Source: Melastoma dodecandrum
Lineage: Eukaryota > Streptophyta > Magnoliopsida > Myrtales > Melastomataceae
Assembly: GCA_029817715.1 (NCBI GenBank)
Contig: JARUPY010000190.1
Span: 4,650,001 to 4,714,000 of the forward strand
Direction: 5' to 3'
Length of the DNA: 64,000 nucleotides
Positions 20,005-32,744 of this stretch are shown piece by piece. The notes beneath the pieces were generated by a model. That model ran no database searches, was not told where the DNA came from, and saw nothing but the letters and a program-made list of their open reading frames with translations. The number at the start of each line of letters is the position of its first letter. Position 1 is the first letter of the stretch. A program made the translations under genes and the position numbers.

Positions 20005-23000
20005 TCAACTTTCAGTTCTCCTCCTTTTTCGATTTTTGGGGTATAGTCGATACGGGCCATCAAATGTCACGAGTTCCCTGTAGTCTTCAATTATCAAGCG
20101 GCAGTCTCCCCTCATACAGGGCACGCTTATCAGAGAGTCGCACCCACTAATCGTCACCCTCTTCAATCTTCTCAAGTTTGAGAGGTCTGGGATTTCACCC
20201 GAGAAATCACAATTCCAAACCTCTAATTCCTCCAAGAGCTCCATTTTCTCGACCCCAGAAAAGTCAATGTATGTACAACCCCGCAGACGTAAGCAACAAA
20301 GCCTCCTCAACGATCCTAAATTGGACAACTTGATAGGATAAATCATATTCCCCATATTATCTCGTCCATCCAGCAAAGTCCCACTCTGCATTGACTGCCA
20401 ACAACCCGAGAGTGACAATCTACGCAGGGACGAAGGAAGCAGCGATGCGGATGAAATGTCGCAATAAGACAGAGAGAGATCCTGCAGCCAGGACATGGAA
20501 CCCAAATTAGTAGAAAAAATATCACCGACATCCAAACTTAATTTCTGCAACCCATATAGCTTCTCTATCCCCTCTACGTCCTCAGTGAGACGACCTAAAT
20601 TCAACGATCGGAGGCTGGCAAGTCGGGAAAGAATGCATTTTGCAAGGTTTGGCACCTCTGACATTGGAATTGTAAAAGAAATGAATAATTGAGAAATTTC
20701 CAATACCTCAAGGCTCTTTAGATTGCCGATCGAGGAAGGTAGCTTCCATATGTATGACTGAGTCACATGGAGTACTCTCAAGTCCTCTAGCCTCCCAATA
20801 GACTCTGGCAACTCCAAATTTTGGTGACCCCAGGACAAACGGAGCTCTTGTAGAGCTTTTGCAGATCCAAGCTCTTCCGGTAACCTTGTCAATAGACAGT
20901 TGAATATGTACAGGCGTTTAAGATACCCTAATACACCGATAGAACTGGGGATTTCTTCAAAATTCCCGCAATCGTCGAGTTTAATTATCTCCAGCTTTAG
21001 TAAAAGAGAGAGGTCGGGCAGTCTTGTAATCTTCGCATACGAGATATCAAGTACTCTCAAATTACCCATTCTCTATTAAAACAAAAAAAAATGAGTATCA
21101 TCCCACGATTAGTTAATGTTGATTTTCTGCTTTATGATAGATGAATACAAGGGAAAGGAAATTAATACCAGGTCTTCCATTAAATTGTCCGTAATTCCAT
21201 CCCCCGTAATTCCACCCCCCTCAAGCACGAGAATGACGAGGCTGTCCATCTTGAAGAAATCGGGATTAGGTCTGAGATCCAACAAGTTCACATTCCAAGA
21301 TAGCCACAATAGATTCGTCCGGAAATTCCTAAACTTCCCACTTAATTTTGCTCCATCATGTAGGTTGAGAAACCTGAGATTGGACATGCCCTTGAATTCC
21401 TTCCCGGTTAAAACTTCCCGAGAACCTCGCAGGTCAATGGCTAAAACTTGATCTGTTCCCTGGTAGGAAAATATAAAGGAAATGAGGAAGCCAAAGAGAG
21501 AGACCGAGTCCAATCCAATAAATCAGGATAACATTATTAATTATTATTATCATATCACCTGCTTTTGGCGTATGACATTAAGGGCCAATTTAGGATCCCA
21601 CAGCCTGCTGCGCTTGCCGAGATCGGGGCTCTCTGAATTAACAATCTCCCTTCCCATCTCTCTAATTAAGTCATGCATCCAATACTCTTCTTCTTGTCTC
21701 CACATAATCCAAACCCTTTCTTCTTCGTCATCGTCGACATTCCGTACATTTATCAAAGATCTGTTCTGGAGGACATCCAATGCACTTTTAGGAAAAAAAT
21801 CACAGGCTTCCCACATGTTACTCGCATACTCCTTGTCCATCACTATATCGTCGAAACATGCAATGTCCAGAAAAATCTGCTTCTCACTCTCCTTTAAGTC
21901 ATCGTAGCTGATCCGCAGCTTACTCAAGACGTCTTCGTGAGGCACTCGCTCCAGCATTTCCAATGTATATTCCCATTTATTCTTTTCCTTTCCGAATAAG
22001 AGCCCTCCAATCACCTCCAAAGCTAAGGGAAGATTTCCGGACATACGAATAACCCGCATCGATAAATCATCAAAGTCATCTGGACGTACCTCTCCACCAA
22101 ATGCGTGCCGACTGAAGAGTTGCAGAGCATGATCATCACTCATACCCTCCACTTCATAAGCAGTATCACGAGGTCTCATAAGGCCCTCGCAAACGCTCTT
22201 ATCCCTCGTCGTGACGAAAATTATCGTTCCCGGACCGAAGAATCCGAAATTTCCAACCAACTTTTTGAGCTGACTACTCTTGCTGATATCGTCAAAAACG
22301 ATAAGGACCCTTCTGTTGCGGAGCCTTCTTTGGATCTCATTCATTCCATCGCTAGAGTCACCAATTAATCCATCCGATTTGCCGAAGATATCCCTCAATA
22401 GCTTCTTTTGCAACCTTTCAACACCCCCCACACCAGTCGACAAGGATTCTCGCACATCGGCAAGGAAGCAGCATCCATCGAATTGGGAAGAGATTCTGTT
22501 GAAGATGACATTCGCCAGTGTTGTCTTCCCAAGGCCCCCCATGCCATGCACCACCACAACATGTCGTTCAGCGTGAGAACTCAAATTCAACATGCCCAAT
22601 ACATCCTCCACGCGATCATCCATCCCTACGAGATGATCCGGCAAAATCCTATCATTGATGTTCAGCTTGTTTAGAATATCCGCAACCACAGCACTAACAA
22701 ACTCGCCCATCCTGCCCGAAATCAAATGGAGATCAAGTTGCTCAAAAAACTGCCGACTAATAACATGGAAAAGCATAAAGGAAACAACGGCTGTTGAAAT
22801 ATCCGAAATGACATAAATAATTATATAAAAAAGAGAAAGGATTAAGATGATGAGTTATATACCCCTTATCTTTTTTGTATTCCAGACCACGGATACCTCC
22901 TACCTTCTTCAGAGCTTCCTCCCACAATTTCACATCCTCTTCCTTGTATTTTTCTTTGTGCTTCTCGAGGGCTTTCCGGTACCGATCGGTTTGCAGCTTC

Positions 23001-23383
23001 ACGTCGCTGGGGCTTACATCGTAGAAGATGGGCAAGATGACTTTCCTAGAGGCTGGGTCCCTGAGGCAGTCCACCATCATGGCGAGTTCTCGGAGGCACC
23101 ACGCGCTCGATGCGTAGTCTTTGGAGAAGACAACAATGTAGATCCTAGAGTCCGGGACAGCTCGACGGAGCTCGTCCCCGATCTCTTCGCCGTGACGGAC
23201 CTCCTCCGTGTCCCTGAACACGCATATCCCCTTTTCCTTCATGAACACATAAAGGACGTCGGTGAAGTCGTACCTTGAGTCAGGTCCCCTGAAGCTAACG
23301 AACACATCGTAAGCAGATCCGTCGGGGGTGTCAAGGGTGTTCAGAGTGCCGCGGCTAGTCCCTGCTTCCGATGTCCCCGCCAT
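20005..23383 (-). CDS. TIR-NBS-LRR immune receptor (TNL copy 2), apparently intact
   Basis: Intracellular immune receptor of about 1025 residues. Exons (minus strand): 23383-22863 (TIR), 22756-21559 (NB-ARC), 21459-21169 (linker/first LRR) and 21072-20005 (LRR). All junctions have gt...ag and keep phase. TIR, residues about 25-165: YDVFVSFRG, and E99 in WCLREL, the family's NADase glutamate. NB-ARC: P-loop GMGGLGKTT (245-253), kinase-2 LIVFDD (325-330), VTTRDKS (355-361), NLPLAL (415-420), QIFLDIACF (467-475) and MHDLIREMG (534-542). Then about 450 residues of LRRs. Known role of the family: ligand-triggered assembly, NAD+ cleavage by TIR and EDS1-dependent cell death. An acidic insertion (DDDEEER, about 515) before MHD is absent in copy 1. 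The start matches the other copies. No lesion seen; expression untested. Confidence 0.92.
22863..23383 (-). other. TIR exon of TNL copy 2
   Basis: 521 bp, ending at a gt donor after KKDKG and leaving two bases of a split glycine codon. It holds the uninterrupted version of the site (ggatacc, 22891-22897) where the copia element entered TNL copy 1. Confidence 0.85.
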
Positions 23384-23440
23384 CCAATGGAAGGGAGAAA
23401 GGCGTAAGAGAGGGAGGAGCGCTTGATGATGATGACGACG

Positions 23441-23473
<33 letters not shown>

Positions 23474-24147
23474 ATGGATGGGAAAATGGTGTTTGGGTGA
23501 GGGAAGAAGGGCGGAGGTGGAAGACTCGACTGGTCATTTGATGTTTGTGGTGGGCAATCGGAAGGAGGATGGGAAACAACAGCGATGAATATATTGACTT
23601 CCGATGTGCCAGCCATCCGAGGCAGCCGACAATGAAGTTGAAGGGGAGGATAAGTTAGAAATTACGAACAAGTTTCGTTTGGGAAAACACGATGAAGTTT
23701 CGTCTGCCAAACCGACGACGACTTCATAAAAAAAGACTAAAAAGTCATCAAGAAACAAAAACAATATTATCTCCCTCCCCCCTACCCCCCATTTGGGCGT
23801 GTGTGTGTGATGGGTTTTGGAGAGGAGAGAAAGGTAAAGGGAGACATGACTGCCATCATTAATACCATAGAGGGGGAATACATCATGCTTGTCCCTTTCC
23901 TTTACTTTCCTTTTATTGTTTAGAATTCGTTTTTTTTTTTCGAAAAATATTAGCAAATTGGGGAAAGGAATCAGTAAGCTCTGTTTCTTTTAACTCCTTC
24001 CCCCCACCTTCCTCGTTTAAATTTAAAAAAGCCAGAACATAAGAAAATGAAATGGGGGAAGGGTGTGACAGCCGACCACGCCAAAAGTGGGACCCAGACG
24101 ACTTCTGACCGACCAGCTTTGCTCCCCACAATCACGGGCACGGAAGC
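23384..24147. other. TNL copy 2 leader and promoter region
   Basis: Contains an imperfect (GAT)n array at 23424-23477 just upstream of the start codon and sequence nearly identical to the copy 1 promoter. No other gene. The segment 23800-23905 is repeated imperfectly at 24725-24830, on the far side of the tttagtaa repeat. Confidence 0.55.
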
Positions 24148-24674
24148 GGCTAACGGTACGTACACGTAACCGTTACGTAGTTTACTAAAATCGACTTTTT
24201 TTTAGTAATCTTTACTAAAAATCGACGGTTTTTAGTAAAATCGTTAGTAAACTGTTGTAAAAAATTATAACCGTTTTTTACTGTTTGAGAATCTGGAAAG
24301 TTACTAAAATTACGTTTAGTAAATCGGAAGTGAAATTTACTAAAAAGTTTAGTAACCGGTTACTAAAAATATCTCCGTTTTTTGGTTTTTTTAGGAAACC
24401 GTTACTAAAGTTTCAATGTTCAAGTTTAGTAATCGGTTACTAAACTTTTTAGTAAATTTCTCCTCCGATTTACTAAACGTAGTTTAGTAACTTTCCGGAT
24501 TTTTAAACAGTAATAATTTAGTAACGGGTTCCTAATTTTTTTAGTAAAATTTCCATTTTTAGTAATTTTCTCGATTCGCCGTCGAAAGATTTTAGTAATG
24601 CTTTACTAATTTTATAAGCGAAATTAGTAAATTACTGTGTAACATTGTAACTTCGTTAGTAAATTACTAAAGTC
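24148..24674 (+). repeat. tttagtaa-rich interspersed repeat, copy b (truncated)
   Basis: Almost identical to 11273-11833 but ending abruptly after attactaaagtc, where unrelated sequence (aaatgcagagggagg) begins. The missing last part (about 130 bp) holds the ccgaaccta end seen in copy a. Confidence 0.75.
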
Positions 24675-25300
24675 AAATGCAGAGGGAGGGTTCGAGGGAA
24701 GAGCACGCGAGAGGAGATAATGATGATGATAATGGGTTTTGGAGAGGAGAGAAAGGGAAAGGGGGACATGATTGCCATCATTAATACCATAGAGGGGGAA
24801 TACATCATGCTTGTCCCTTTCCTTTAACAGAGACTTTGGGTCTTTCACTTTTTTTCTTTTGAAAAAGAAGGAGCGTGTTTTGCTTAGCGCGTTATTATCG
24901 AACGACTTTAAATTTCCTCCTCCATAATAAAAAAAATAAAGTAAGTTGATTCTAACCAAAATGAAGAATACATTTATTTATTTAAATTTATATTTGTATG
25001 CACAAAACGACAAAAACTTGGCAGGTTGGGCTTATAGTAAAAATTACTAAACTAATGTAAAAGATTAGTAATTAAAATCACAGGGGAAGTATTGTTATGA
25101 GTTTTTTGAAGAATTTTAATTTTTCATGTATGTATTTTTATTAATTGATTAATTAAGTTTAACTTGAGTCAAATCATTTTAATCACTTCATAATAATACA
25201 TGTTGATCCCTTGTTTTTGGTATTTTTAATGAATTCTCGAGCTGAGAGACATAACGATTGAATACAACGTTAATTATCCAGTTGAGACAGAGTACATCAT
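24675..25300. other. Second promoter-like segment and spacer
   Basis: No gene. 24680-24830 resembles the TNL upstream sequence (ggagaggagagaaag, ttaataccatagaggg) and also precedes the LRR fragment of unit 2 near 49310-49455. 24960-25300 matches the 3' flank of the TNLs. Confidence 0.5.
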
Positions 25301-25912
25301 TCAACTTTCAATACACCTCCTTATTCGTTTGTTGTGGTATAGTTGATACGGGCCATCAAATGACACGAATTCCCTGCAGTTTTCAATTATCAAGCGGCAG
25401 TCGCCCACCATACAGGGAACGCTTATCGGAGAGTCGCACCAACTAAACTTCACCCTCTTCAATCTTCTCAAGTTTGAGAGGTATGGGATTTCACCCGCGA
25501 AACCACACATGGAAACCTCTAATACCTCCAAGAGCTCTATTCTCTTTACCCCATAAAAGTCAATGCATTTACAATCCTCTAGAAGCAAGTAGCAAAGCCT
25601 CCTCAACGATCCTAAATTGGACAACCTGATAGGATAAATCATATTCCCCATATAATCTCGTCCATCCAGCGAAGTCCCACTCTACATTGACTGCCAACAA
25701 CGCCAGAGTGACAATCTACGGAAGGACGAAGGAAGCAGCGATGCGGATGAAATGTCCCAATAACTCAGAGCGAGATCTTGCAGCCAGGACAAGGAACCCA
25801 AATTAGTAGAAAAAATACCACCGACATCCACACTTAATTTCTGCAACCCATATAGCTTCTCTAACCCCTCTACGTCCTCAGCGAGACGACCTAAATTCGC
25901 AGCTAATTCATG
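25301..25912 (-). pseudogene. TNL LRR fragment (unit 1)
   Basis: The C-terminal third of a TNL LRR exon: NLGRLAEDVEGLEKLYGLQK through WRCWQSM, a TAG stop at 25682-25684 where the functional paralogue has CAG, then NMIYPIRLSNLGSLRRLCYL to the end. No TIR, NBS or first LRRs are present. The same nonsense codon occurs in the unit 2 copy, so it predates the large duplication. Confidence 0.82.
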
Positions 25913-26429
25913 TGATCTGAGCAAAAAATCGTTAATTAATATTTTTTTATTCGTTCCACTCGTATCCACGTAAATATATTAAATATTAAATTTTATTTTT
26001 TTGAAAGGTTCCTCTCTCGCGCATACACCGACGAATGCCATCTATGAGAGACTTTGTGCGTCCAGGTTACCAGGTAAGGCCCACGTCGCTGTTCGCGTAG
26101 GAAACGGATCACGTCGGAAATATTTGGCAATAAGACTCACAGGGATTTTATAGATGTGGTCGCCAATAAGTAATTGAAGAATTTAATTGAATGCAAACAG
26201 TTTTTACAGGAAGTAAAGAATGCTTACAGCCATAAAAATAAAATAAAGACAGTGGTAGGGTAGTAGACTGGCTATAGTGCTCTGTAGACTTGGAGCGTCG
26301 TTGTACACTTGATGGCAGAGCGCTGTAGACTTGCGCTCCTTGGATGGCAGGACTTAGCTGCTAGGCTAGATGGATTTGGGTACAGTCGGGTGCTGGGGCA
26401 AACGTGGATGCTAAGGCTGCGGTGGTTCA

Positions 26430-26660
26430 CCCTGGCGGCGGCGTTGAAGGAGGAGATGCGTACCGGGACTACGGTGGCTCGTCCTGGCGTTGGAGTCAAA
26501 GGCGGAGAGATATACCGGGACTACGGTGGCTCGTCCTGGCGTTGGAGTCGAAGGCGGAGGGCTGTTACCAGAGCTACGGTTGCTCACTCTGATGGTGGAA
26601 GTGAAGGCGGAGGATTGTTACCAGAGCTACGGTTGCTCACTCTGATGGTGGAAGTGAAGA
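26430..26660 (+). repeat. Tandem repeats, about 50-bp units
   Basis: Two unit types in series: ggcggag...taccgggactacggtggctcg (about 26453-26560) and gttaccagagctacggttgc followed by tcactctgatggtgg (about 26562-26655). Each is present at least twice, nearly identical. Confidence 0.75.
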
Positions 26661-27007
26661 CCAATGAAATCTTAAAGGTTTCGCCCAAGTCGGGGAATCC
26701 TAACAACTACGCTAAGGGGTGACGAGCAAGATAAGCTTCTGCTAGCTGATTTGATCGTGATTTTCTCTGAAGGAGATCTCCTCCCTTTGGTATCCGGTCT
26801 GTTACGACCTTCTGAAGATCTTCCAGACCCAACTCACCCCAAGAATCTCGGAGCTAACTGATTTCCACTCATTTGATCGTGGGTCGTAAGCTCCTCTGAC
26901 TTTGGGTTTAATTGATTATCTTTAAAACGTGCACTAGAATATGCATGGGTAGCAAGTCCCATTTATCTGGGGACTGCGGAATCGTTTTCCTTTGACATGT
27001 GTCTTTT

Positions 27008-27152
27008 ACAGGCGCAGGCCTATAGACTTCATATCCTCTGTAAGCGCAAGCCTATAGACTTTGTGTTCCAGGCGCAAGCCTGTAGACTTTGTGTCCCAGG
27101 CGCAAGCCTGTAGACTTTGTGTCCTTTGGAGGCGCAGGCTTGTAAACTTCCC
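27008..27152 (+). repeat. Minisatellite, about 30-bp unit (five copies)
   Basis: Five imperfect copies of a unit containing aggcgcaagcctgtagactt and ttgtgtcc. The corresponding array in unit 2 (51158-51272) has four, so the copy number changed after the duplication. Confidence 0.8.
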
Positions 27153-28299
27153 TTGATTACATGGTTACTATTCTGCCTCTGTAGACTTCCTTTGCCACGT
27201 AATCTATGTAGACTGCGGGGTACATGCCTGATGTGTTTAACTTGGCTATGGGCTTTTATGGGCTTTGTGAGAGTTAGGCCCATGATTGGCCCAAGATAAC
27301 CGGCATGGCAGTTGCATGTCAACAGCCGCTAACCGACAGCCGTTCGTCCGTCTTGATTGTCGAATAAATTAAATAAATGAATGAAGATGTTCTTTATCTC
27401 TTCAATTGTCGTTTTGCGGGTCCGGGTCCTGTGACCGGAGGACTATTTGTTGGGCGGGAAGGAAAGGCTGTCTGTTTTCCTTATTTCCTTTGGTGTGCAA
27501 TTCTCCCTTAAAAACAAAATACCATTTCGATACGAAATGTGATTTCTCTCGAGAGGTGGGACCAAAAACTTTAAAAGAAAGAGAGAGAGATGCCCTCCCT
27601 CCCACCACCCCCAGTTGGTATTGTGTTGTGTTGTTAGGGCAGACCTGACTGAGGTAGAGACCCGATACAAGTTTTTTCCTCAAATATTAGGCTTGAAAAG
27701 TAACTGGCTACCCATTGAGGTTCAACCAGTCAAGCCCGTTAAAGAAATGGGGGAGCCCATACGTCATCCTGGTATTAGAACCATGGGGGGAGCGGATCTC
27801 GTCAAGAGTGGTGGAATGTTTTCGTCGGGAGTGCCATCTCGAGGACGCTAAGAAGCCCAATGACTCCTCTGTTCACACCTCCAAGTCAAGGGCCAGGTCC
27901 CTTTCCTTCCTCCTTTTTGAGTCTTGGGTTTTGAAGTTTTTTTTTTTAATCATTCGTAGCTTTGGTCGTGACCGTGGTGGGTATTTGATAATGATCTCAG
28001 TCTTTTTTGGCTCAATCAATGCCTCGTGGGGGTTTAGGATTTTATAGTTCTATTGCATGGCTAAATTATTGGCAAAGATAAAGGGAGTCTAGGTGTTCGC
28101 ATCGAAACGGATCACGTCGGAAATATTTGGCAATAATACTCCTAGGGTTTTTAGATGTGGTCGCCAGTAAGTAAAAGAAAAAGATTGAGTTGATCAAATA
28201 AAGACTTACAACAAGAGTAAAATGCTTACAACCATGAAAAAATAAAGTAAGGACGATGGTGCGACGTTGTAGACTTGCTACTGGACGCTGTATTACCAT

Positions 28300-30160
28300 T
28301 AAACATTCAGATTTCCTACCGTTAAAACCACTCACGGCAACATCGATTTTAACCAAATCATGAGGTTTGTATCCAAGCATTCTAAGCCTAGACAGCGGAA
28401 GCATGTTTATCGTTGCTCCATTGTCTACTAGGACTCGACTCACAACGGTACCATTAACGGTAGCGGTGATGTACAAAGAATGCATGTGTTGCTTCATGCT
28501 ATCAGATGGTTTCTTCAACCAATGAAGTGGAAAACCTGTCGGATAAGCTGGTGAACAAGAAAGAGGTACCTTACCTCTTACAGTTTCCACTTTCCGATTA
28601 TTGGCGAAGTCTACCGGCAAGGTGAGAGCGTTACAGCACATAATTGGTCTCTTTTCACCATCAGCATCACTTGGGATTTCACTCCGAAGAGGGGTGTAAT
28701 AAAAACTCGAGCCAGGTCCTTCCGAATGGTCCGTAGACTCGACATGCTCTGCCTCAGTGTTCGATTCCTTCATATACACTTTGGCAAGCGAGGCGGCCCA
28801 TGGGTAGGTCTGGGCCTTTTAGCGACGTGACTTAGATGTTTATCCCTTCTCTTACGAGCCCTTGGTGGCGAAAACGTTTTGCCAATAATAGCTCTCTGTC
28901 AATGTTTCGAAGGGTTAACCGCTTTGATTACCCCTGATTTCTTATAACCAGGGAAAGATTGACATACCTCGACAAAGTCTCCTGCGAACGGATCATATCC
29001 CACTATTGTCCGCATTGGTACCTGTTGCATTTCTGGATAATTGTTATTCTCAAAAGTACCTGTAGTTACGGAGTGAGCGGGTTTGATCATGATCTCCCAA
29101 TTTGACGACAGGTCTACAAGCTTGGAAACAGATGACACAGCACGGGGTGCAGAGTTAAGTAATCAAGATCCCATTCTGAGCTATTAGCTTGCATTTCTGA
29201 CACAACATCCTCTCATCTAAGAACTGAGCTATTGGTGGTCCCGTCCGAAGTGTCGGGATATCTACCTTAAGAGTTCCATATCTTGGCTTGACCCCCTACT
29301 CCTATGATCTTTCGACCTGTTGATTTCTATCGGAAACGTTCCCTTCTGTAGCTCCAGGGCGCGTTTCGCCAGTGTAACTGGTTTTCTCTTGTTCTAACTT
29401 TACCCCTTGCTGGATGAACGGGTCATTAAATTTCAGATGTCTTTTGGGGCACTCCAAAATGCGGAGCTGTTGATCGGGTACCCTGCCCCGACCATGGGGG
29501 CCACCCCTTCCTCCTCGGATAGCTGGCCTGCGCTCCACGCCTGGAGAGCTCCTGAACCCCCTCTGCAAGTTATTAGAGGCACTTTGCGAACTTGGGGAAA
29601 CTATTCTCATTGCCACCTCCTCAAGCGGAGTCAAATCATACTAGACATCTCCCTGATTGTTTCGCAGATATCAGTGGTATGCGTGTCGTTCATATGCCAA
29701 CAGCAGAGGTTAGACGCCACTTCCCTGACTGGGCAGGTGACTACACCTTTATCGGCTAAACGACGGAAAAGGGCATTCGCTATCATGGTCTCACTAGGGA
29801 TCTTTATATCCTATTGGAAAAAATCAGTATTAGTCTCAATGATATTGATGTCGACATCAGAAATATCAAACATATGAATGGCGATTTCATCGTTAAAAGT
29901 CTTGTCGTCAACCATAGAGACTTCGTCTACTTCAGGGAAGCATAACTCTTTTGACTCTATGAGGTCTTGAATTATGTTCCTAAACGATAAGCAGTCCCTG
30001 GTCGTGTGCGTGAACAAACCATGCCACTTGTAATAATTCCTAGTTTTCTCTCTTTCCGTCTGAGGGGCCCTATGACCCGGTTTTAGCTTAATCCGTTTTT
30101 GTTGGAAAAGCCAGTCGAAAATTGCATCTGCCTTGTTTACGTCGAAAGAATACTTTCTTT
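28300..30160 (-). pseudogene. Ty3/gypsy gag-protease relic
   Basis: Minus-strand relic, 5' to 3' from high to low coordinates. The C-terminal Gag region reads AIFDWLFQQKRIKLKPGH, YYKWHGLFTHTTRDCLSFRN and IIQDLIESKELCFPE (30120 to about 29810). A stop-rich linker follows (29800-28900). Then comes a retropepsin-like domain (28779 to about 28310) with the active-site-like VLVDNGATINMLPLS, where plant gypsy copies normally have D-S/N-G. Reverse transcriptase and integrase are missing, because the sequence switches to LTR-like DNA at about 28300. Many stops between the blocks. It is absent from unit 2. Confidence 0.75.
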
Positions 30161-30359
30161 ATTCGCCAGATTTCTAAGATGCTTTTCCTTTTGAATTTTT
30201 CCTTCTTAATGGCTCACAAATCATTGCTTCGCCTTTCACGAACTCGGCCATGTATAAAGAATTACACCAACACATCCCATGAATCTAATGCTAAATTTGA
30301 CCGGTAAGTGTTATATTCAATTTGTTTTTACTTAAATTCTTAGGACGACTTCTAATTGA

Positions 30360-30900
30360 CGCATGCTCTTGAACTCATACGATTTCATCTGTGCGTGGCG
30401 ATTGCTAGTCCACAAATATGAGTTCGGGCCCAAAAGTCCGAATCGGGTCTAGCGTCTGTAAAATAAAGACATGAGTTCGGAGTGATGTTCGGATCGAGTC
30501 GAACGTCCGTTAGTTAGAAATAAAAATTTTTGAGCAAATGTTACCTTTTCGCATGTCTAGTGTGTTAGATTTTATAAATAAAGTCGGTGACGACTTAGAT
30601 TAAACTACACCAACCTATTTTTAACAGAGTCATCATGGAATAGTAAAGGTGACACGAGCAGCTCCGATCCTTCCGAGACTTCCTTATCAGGCCATGTGCC
30701 GCTTTTCGCCCGTCACCTCCAAAAGAGCATTGGCACAATCGGCAAGGGCCCGAGATCTGATTAGGAATCGAGAGAGGGTCTATCCCGGTCTCCTTCGTAG
30801 CGCCTGACGCTCGAAACTAGACGCCGACCGGATGGGCCTGGTGGAGCGGGCCCGAATCCCCATATTGTTCGAGTCACCATGTACATGCTAGGCCAAATTC
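30360..30900 (-). repeat. Leader and LTR end of the gypsy relic
   Basis: Minus strand gatgactctgttaaaaat (about 30627-30644) resembles the usual start of the internal region of plant gypsy elements just after the 5' LTR. Sequence above it is probably LTR. No gene. Confidence 0.4.
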
Positions 30901-30949
30901 ACATTAATTGTTCAGAAATGTAGCCCTTCATTTGGTACATACCATTTTA

Positions 30950-31900
30950 CTGATCATACATATAGACTTACTAGGCCATAACATTTCATTTCCCATCGTG
31001 TGGACATAATCAATTCCATTCACTGTATTAAGCACACTTATTGACGCCTAAAATTTCATGTACTAGTCATGCCAGACATTCTGCGAATTTAGGTAGGCAT
31101 TTTTTAAGGTCGTCGTCCCGAAATCGGAGTTGTTAATTCCTATTTTTTTTTTCACTCGTCAAGGAAATCGTAGCTTTCATCTCCTATTTCAGGGGAGGAC
31201 AAAAATTCGAAATTGCCAACTCCTACTTTGAATATCACTTTCTAAGGAAGTAAAAGGTCGCAATTCCAACTTTCACTTTTTTGGTTATTATTTAATGAAA
31301 TTAGAAACTACCTACAATATTTTACGCAATATTTTGGTGAATTAGGGCATTATTTAACGAATTTAGAAATTACCTACTCTATTTCACGCAATATTTTGGG
31401 AAAATAAACCCCTAGTCATGTCAGGCTATCCACTGCATACATGCAGACTCACTAAGCCACGTCGTTTCATTTTCCCATCGTGGGGACGTATTTATTGAGG
31501 CCCAAAATTTCATGTATTGTCATACCGGGCTTTGTACAAATCTCAGGTCAATTTTGAACATATTTTGCAAAGTTGGGCAGGCATTTTTTAAAGTCGTCGT
31601 TCCGAAATTGGAGTTGCCGACTACTTTTTATTATTTCACCCCTTAAGAAAATCGGAGATGTCATCTCCGAGGGCAAAAATTCGGAGTTCCTAACTCCGAC
31701 TTCGAATTTCACTTTTTTAGGAAGTCGGACTTGACAACTCCAATTTTCTTAAAGAGTAAAATCGATGTTTTCAACTTTGATTATATGGTATTATTTAATG
31801 AATTTAGAAACTACATGCCCTATTTCACAAACTATTTTCGCAACTAAGGAACAAACACCTTGTTATGTCATGCCATCCACTGCATACATTGTAGTTCATC
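30950..31900 (+). repeat. Two degenerate direct repeats of about 480 bp
   Basis: 30955-31400 and 31435-31840 share ordered blocks: catttcccatcgtg, ggcattttttaa followed by gtcgtcg, aaattcgga-type pairs and ttatttaa...tttagaaact. No coding frame. Probably internal repeats of the decayed gypsy LTR. Confidence 0.5.
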
Positions 31901-32740
31901 AAGACGGTTTCTCCACTGCATATAGTTGTAGTAAAGTTAATGATTATTATAAGCATTCATAAATGCATATCACCCAAGATTTAACACTTTCTAGAAATGA
32001 AAGAAAAACCCCAAGGCAAAAATACTACAAACATCCCACTTTCAAATAATTGAAATGATGTTGTAATAAAGACAACTACTATGAACAGTGTCAGACACAG
32101 AAAATTTACGAATTATAGGTACGAACAATGACATGATATGGAGAAAATTAGCAATTACATATAGGAACAATGTCATGGCATGTATGAAATTCGAAGTTAC
32201 ATGACATGTAAGGAATTAGGAATTACATGTACGAACAATGACTGATATGTATGTAATTGGGTAAACAATGCGATGACATCGATGAACAATAGCCTTGACA
32301 TGTTGGGAAAAGAAAAGGAAAAATGTAAGCGTCCCATGAAAGTTCGTGCACGGTGTTTAGCCTTGACCTACACGTGTTTAGTCGCCAAAGTGACTCGCTT
32401 TTATATGTTTGTAAAATTTTTTTGTGTAATTTAACAGCAATAACTTGATAGATACCCAATTAATTTAAAGTTATAAGAAGCATTGGATGTATAATATATT
32501 TGACTGAGGATGTATGCATAGAATGGGAATCTGCATTTCAGCGTTCGAATATTTAAATGTATGATATGTTTTACTAAACAGAGAAATGGTAATTTTGGTT
32601 CTTGTTGATAAGTATAGGTCAGTATTGGTTGAATCATGACTGATATATACGCCGGCCACTTTCAGGGGACTTTCTCGACGATAACTATGAGAAAACGATA
32701 CTAGATCATACTACTATTATACTCTGATAGAATATGTAGG
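31900..32740. other. AT-rich region without a gene
   Basis: Short repeated phrases (ttacatgtacgaacaatgac, acatgacatg) near 32100-32260. Nothing else recognisable. Confidence 0.5.
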
Positions 32741-32744
32741 CGTA

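Larger units (their letters stand above)
25980..28300 (-). repeat. LTR-like block with internal tandem repeats (unit 1)
   Basis: No gene supported. Two related segments (about 26099-26260 and 28105-28280) each contain, on the minus strand, ggcgaccacatc, which resembles the LTR/internal junction of plant gypsy elements (tggcgac...). Between them lies about 1.9 kb carrying gtagactt-rich and gctacggt-rich tandem repeats. I read it as a decayed LTR with part of the adjoining internal region, possibly from two nested copies. The block recurs at 50100-52283. Confidence 0.45.

Noticed and set aside
27008..27152. CRISPR-like look of the 30-bp repeats
   Set aside because: Plant nuclear DNA; the repeats abut as a tandem minisatellite with no variable spacers and no cas genes.
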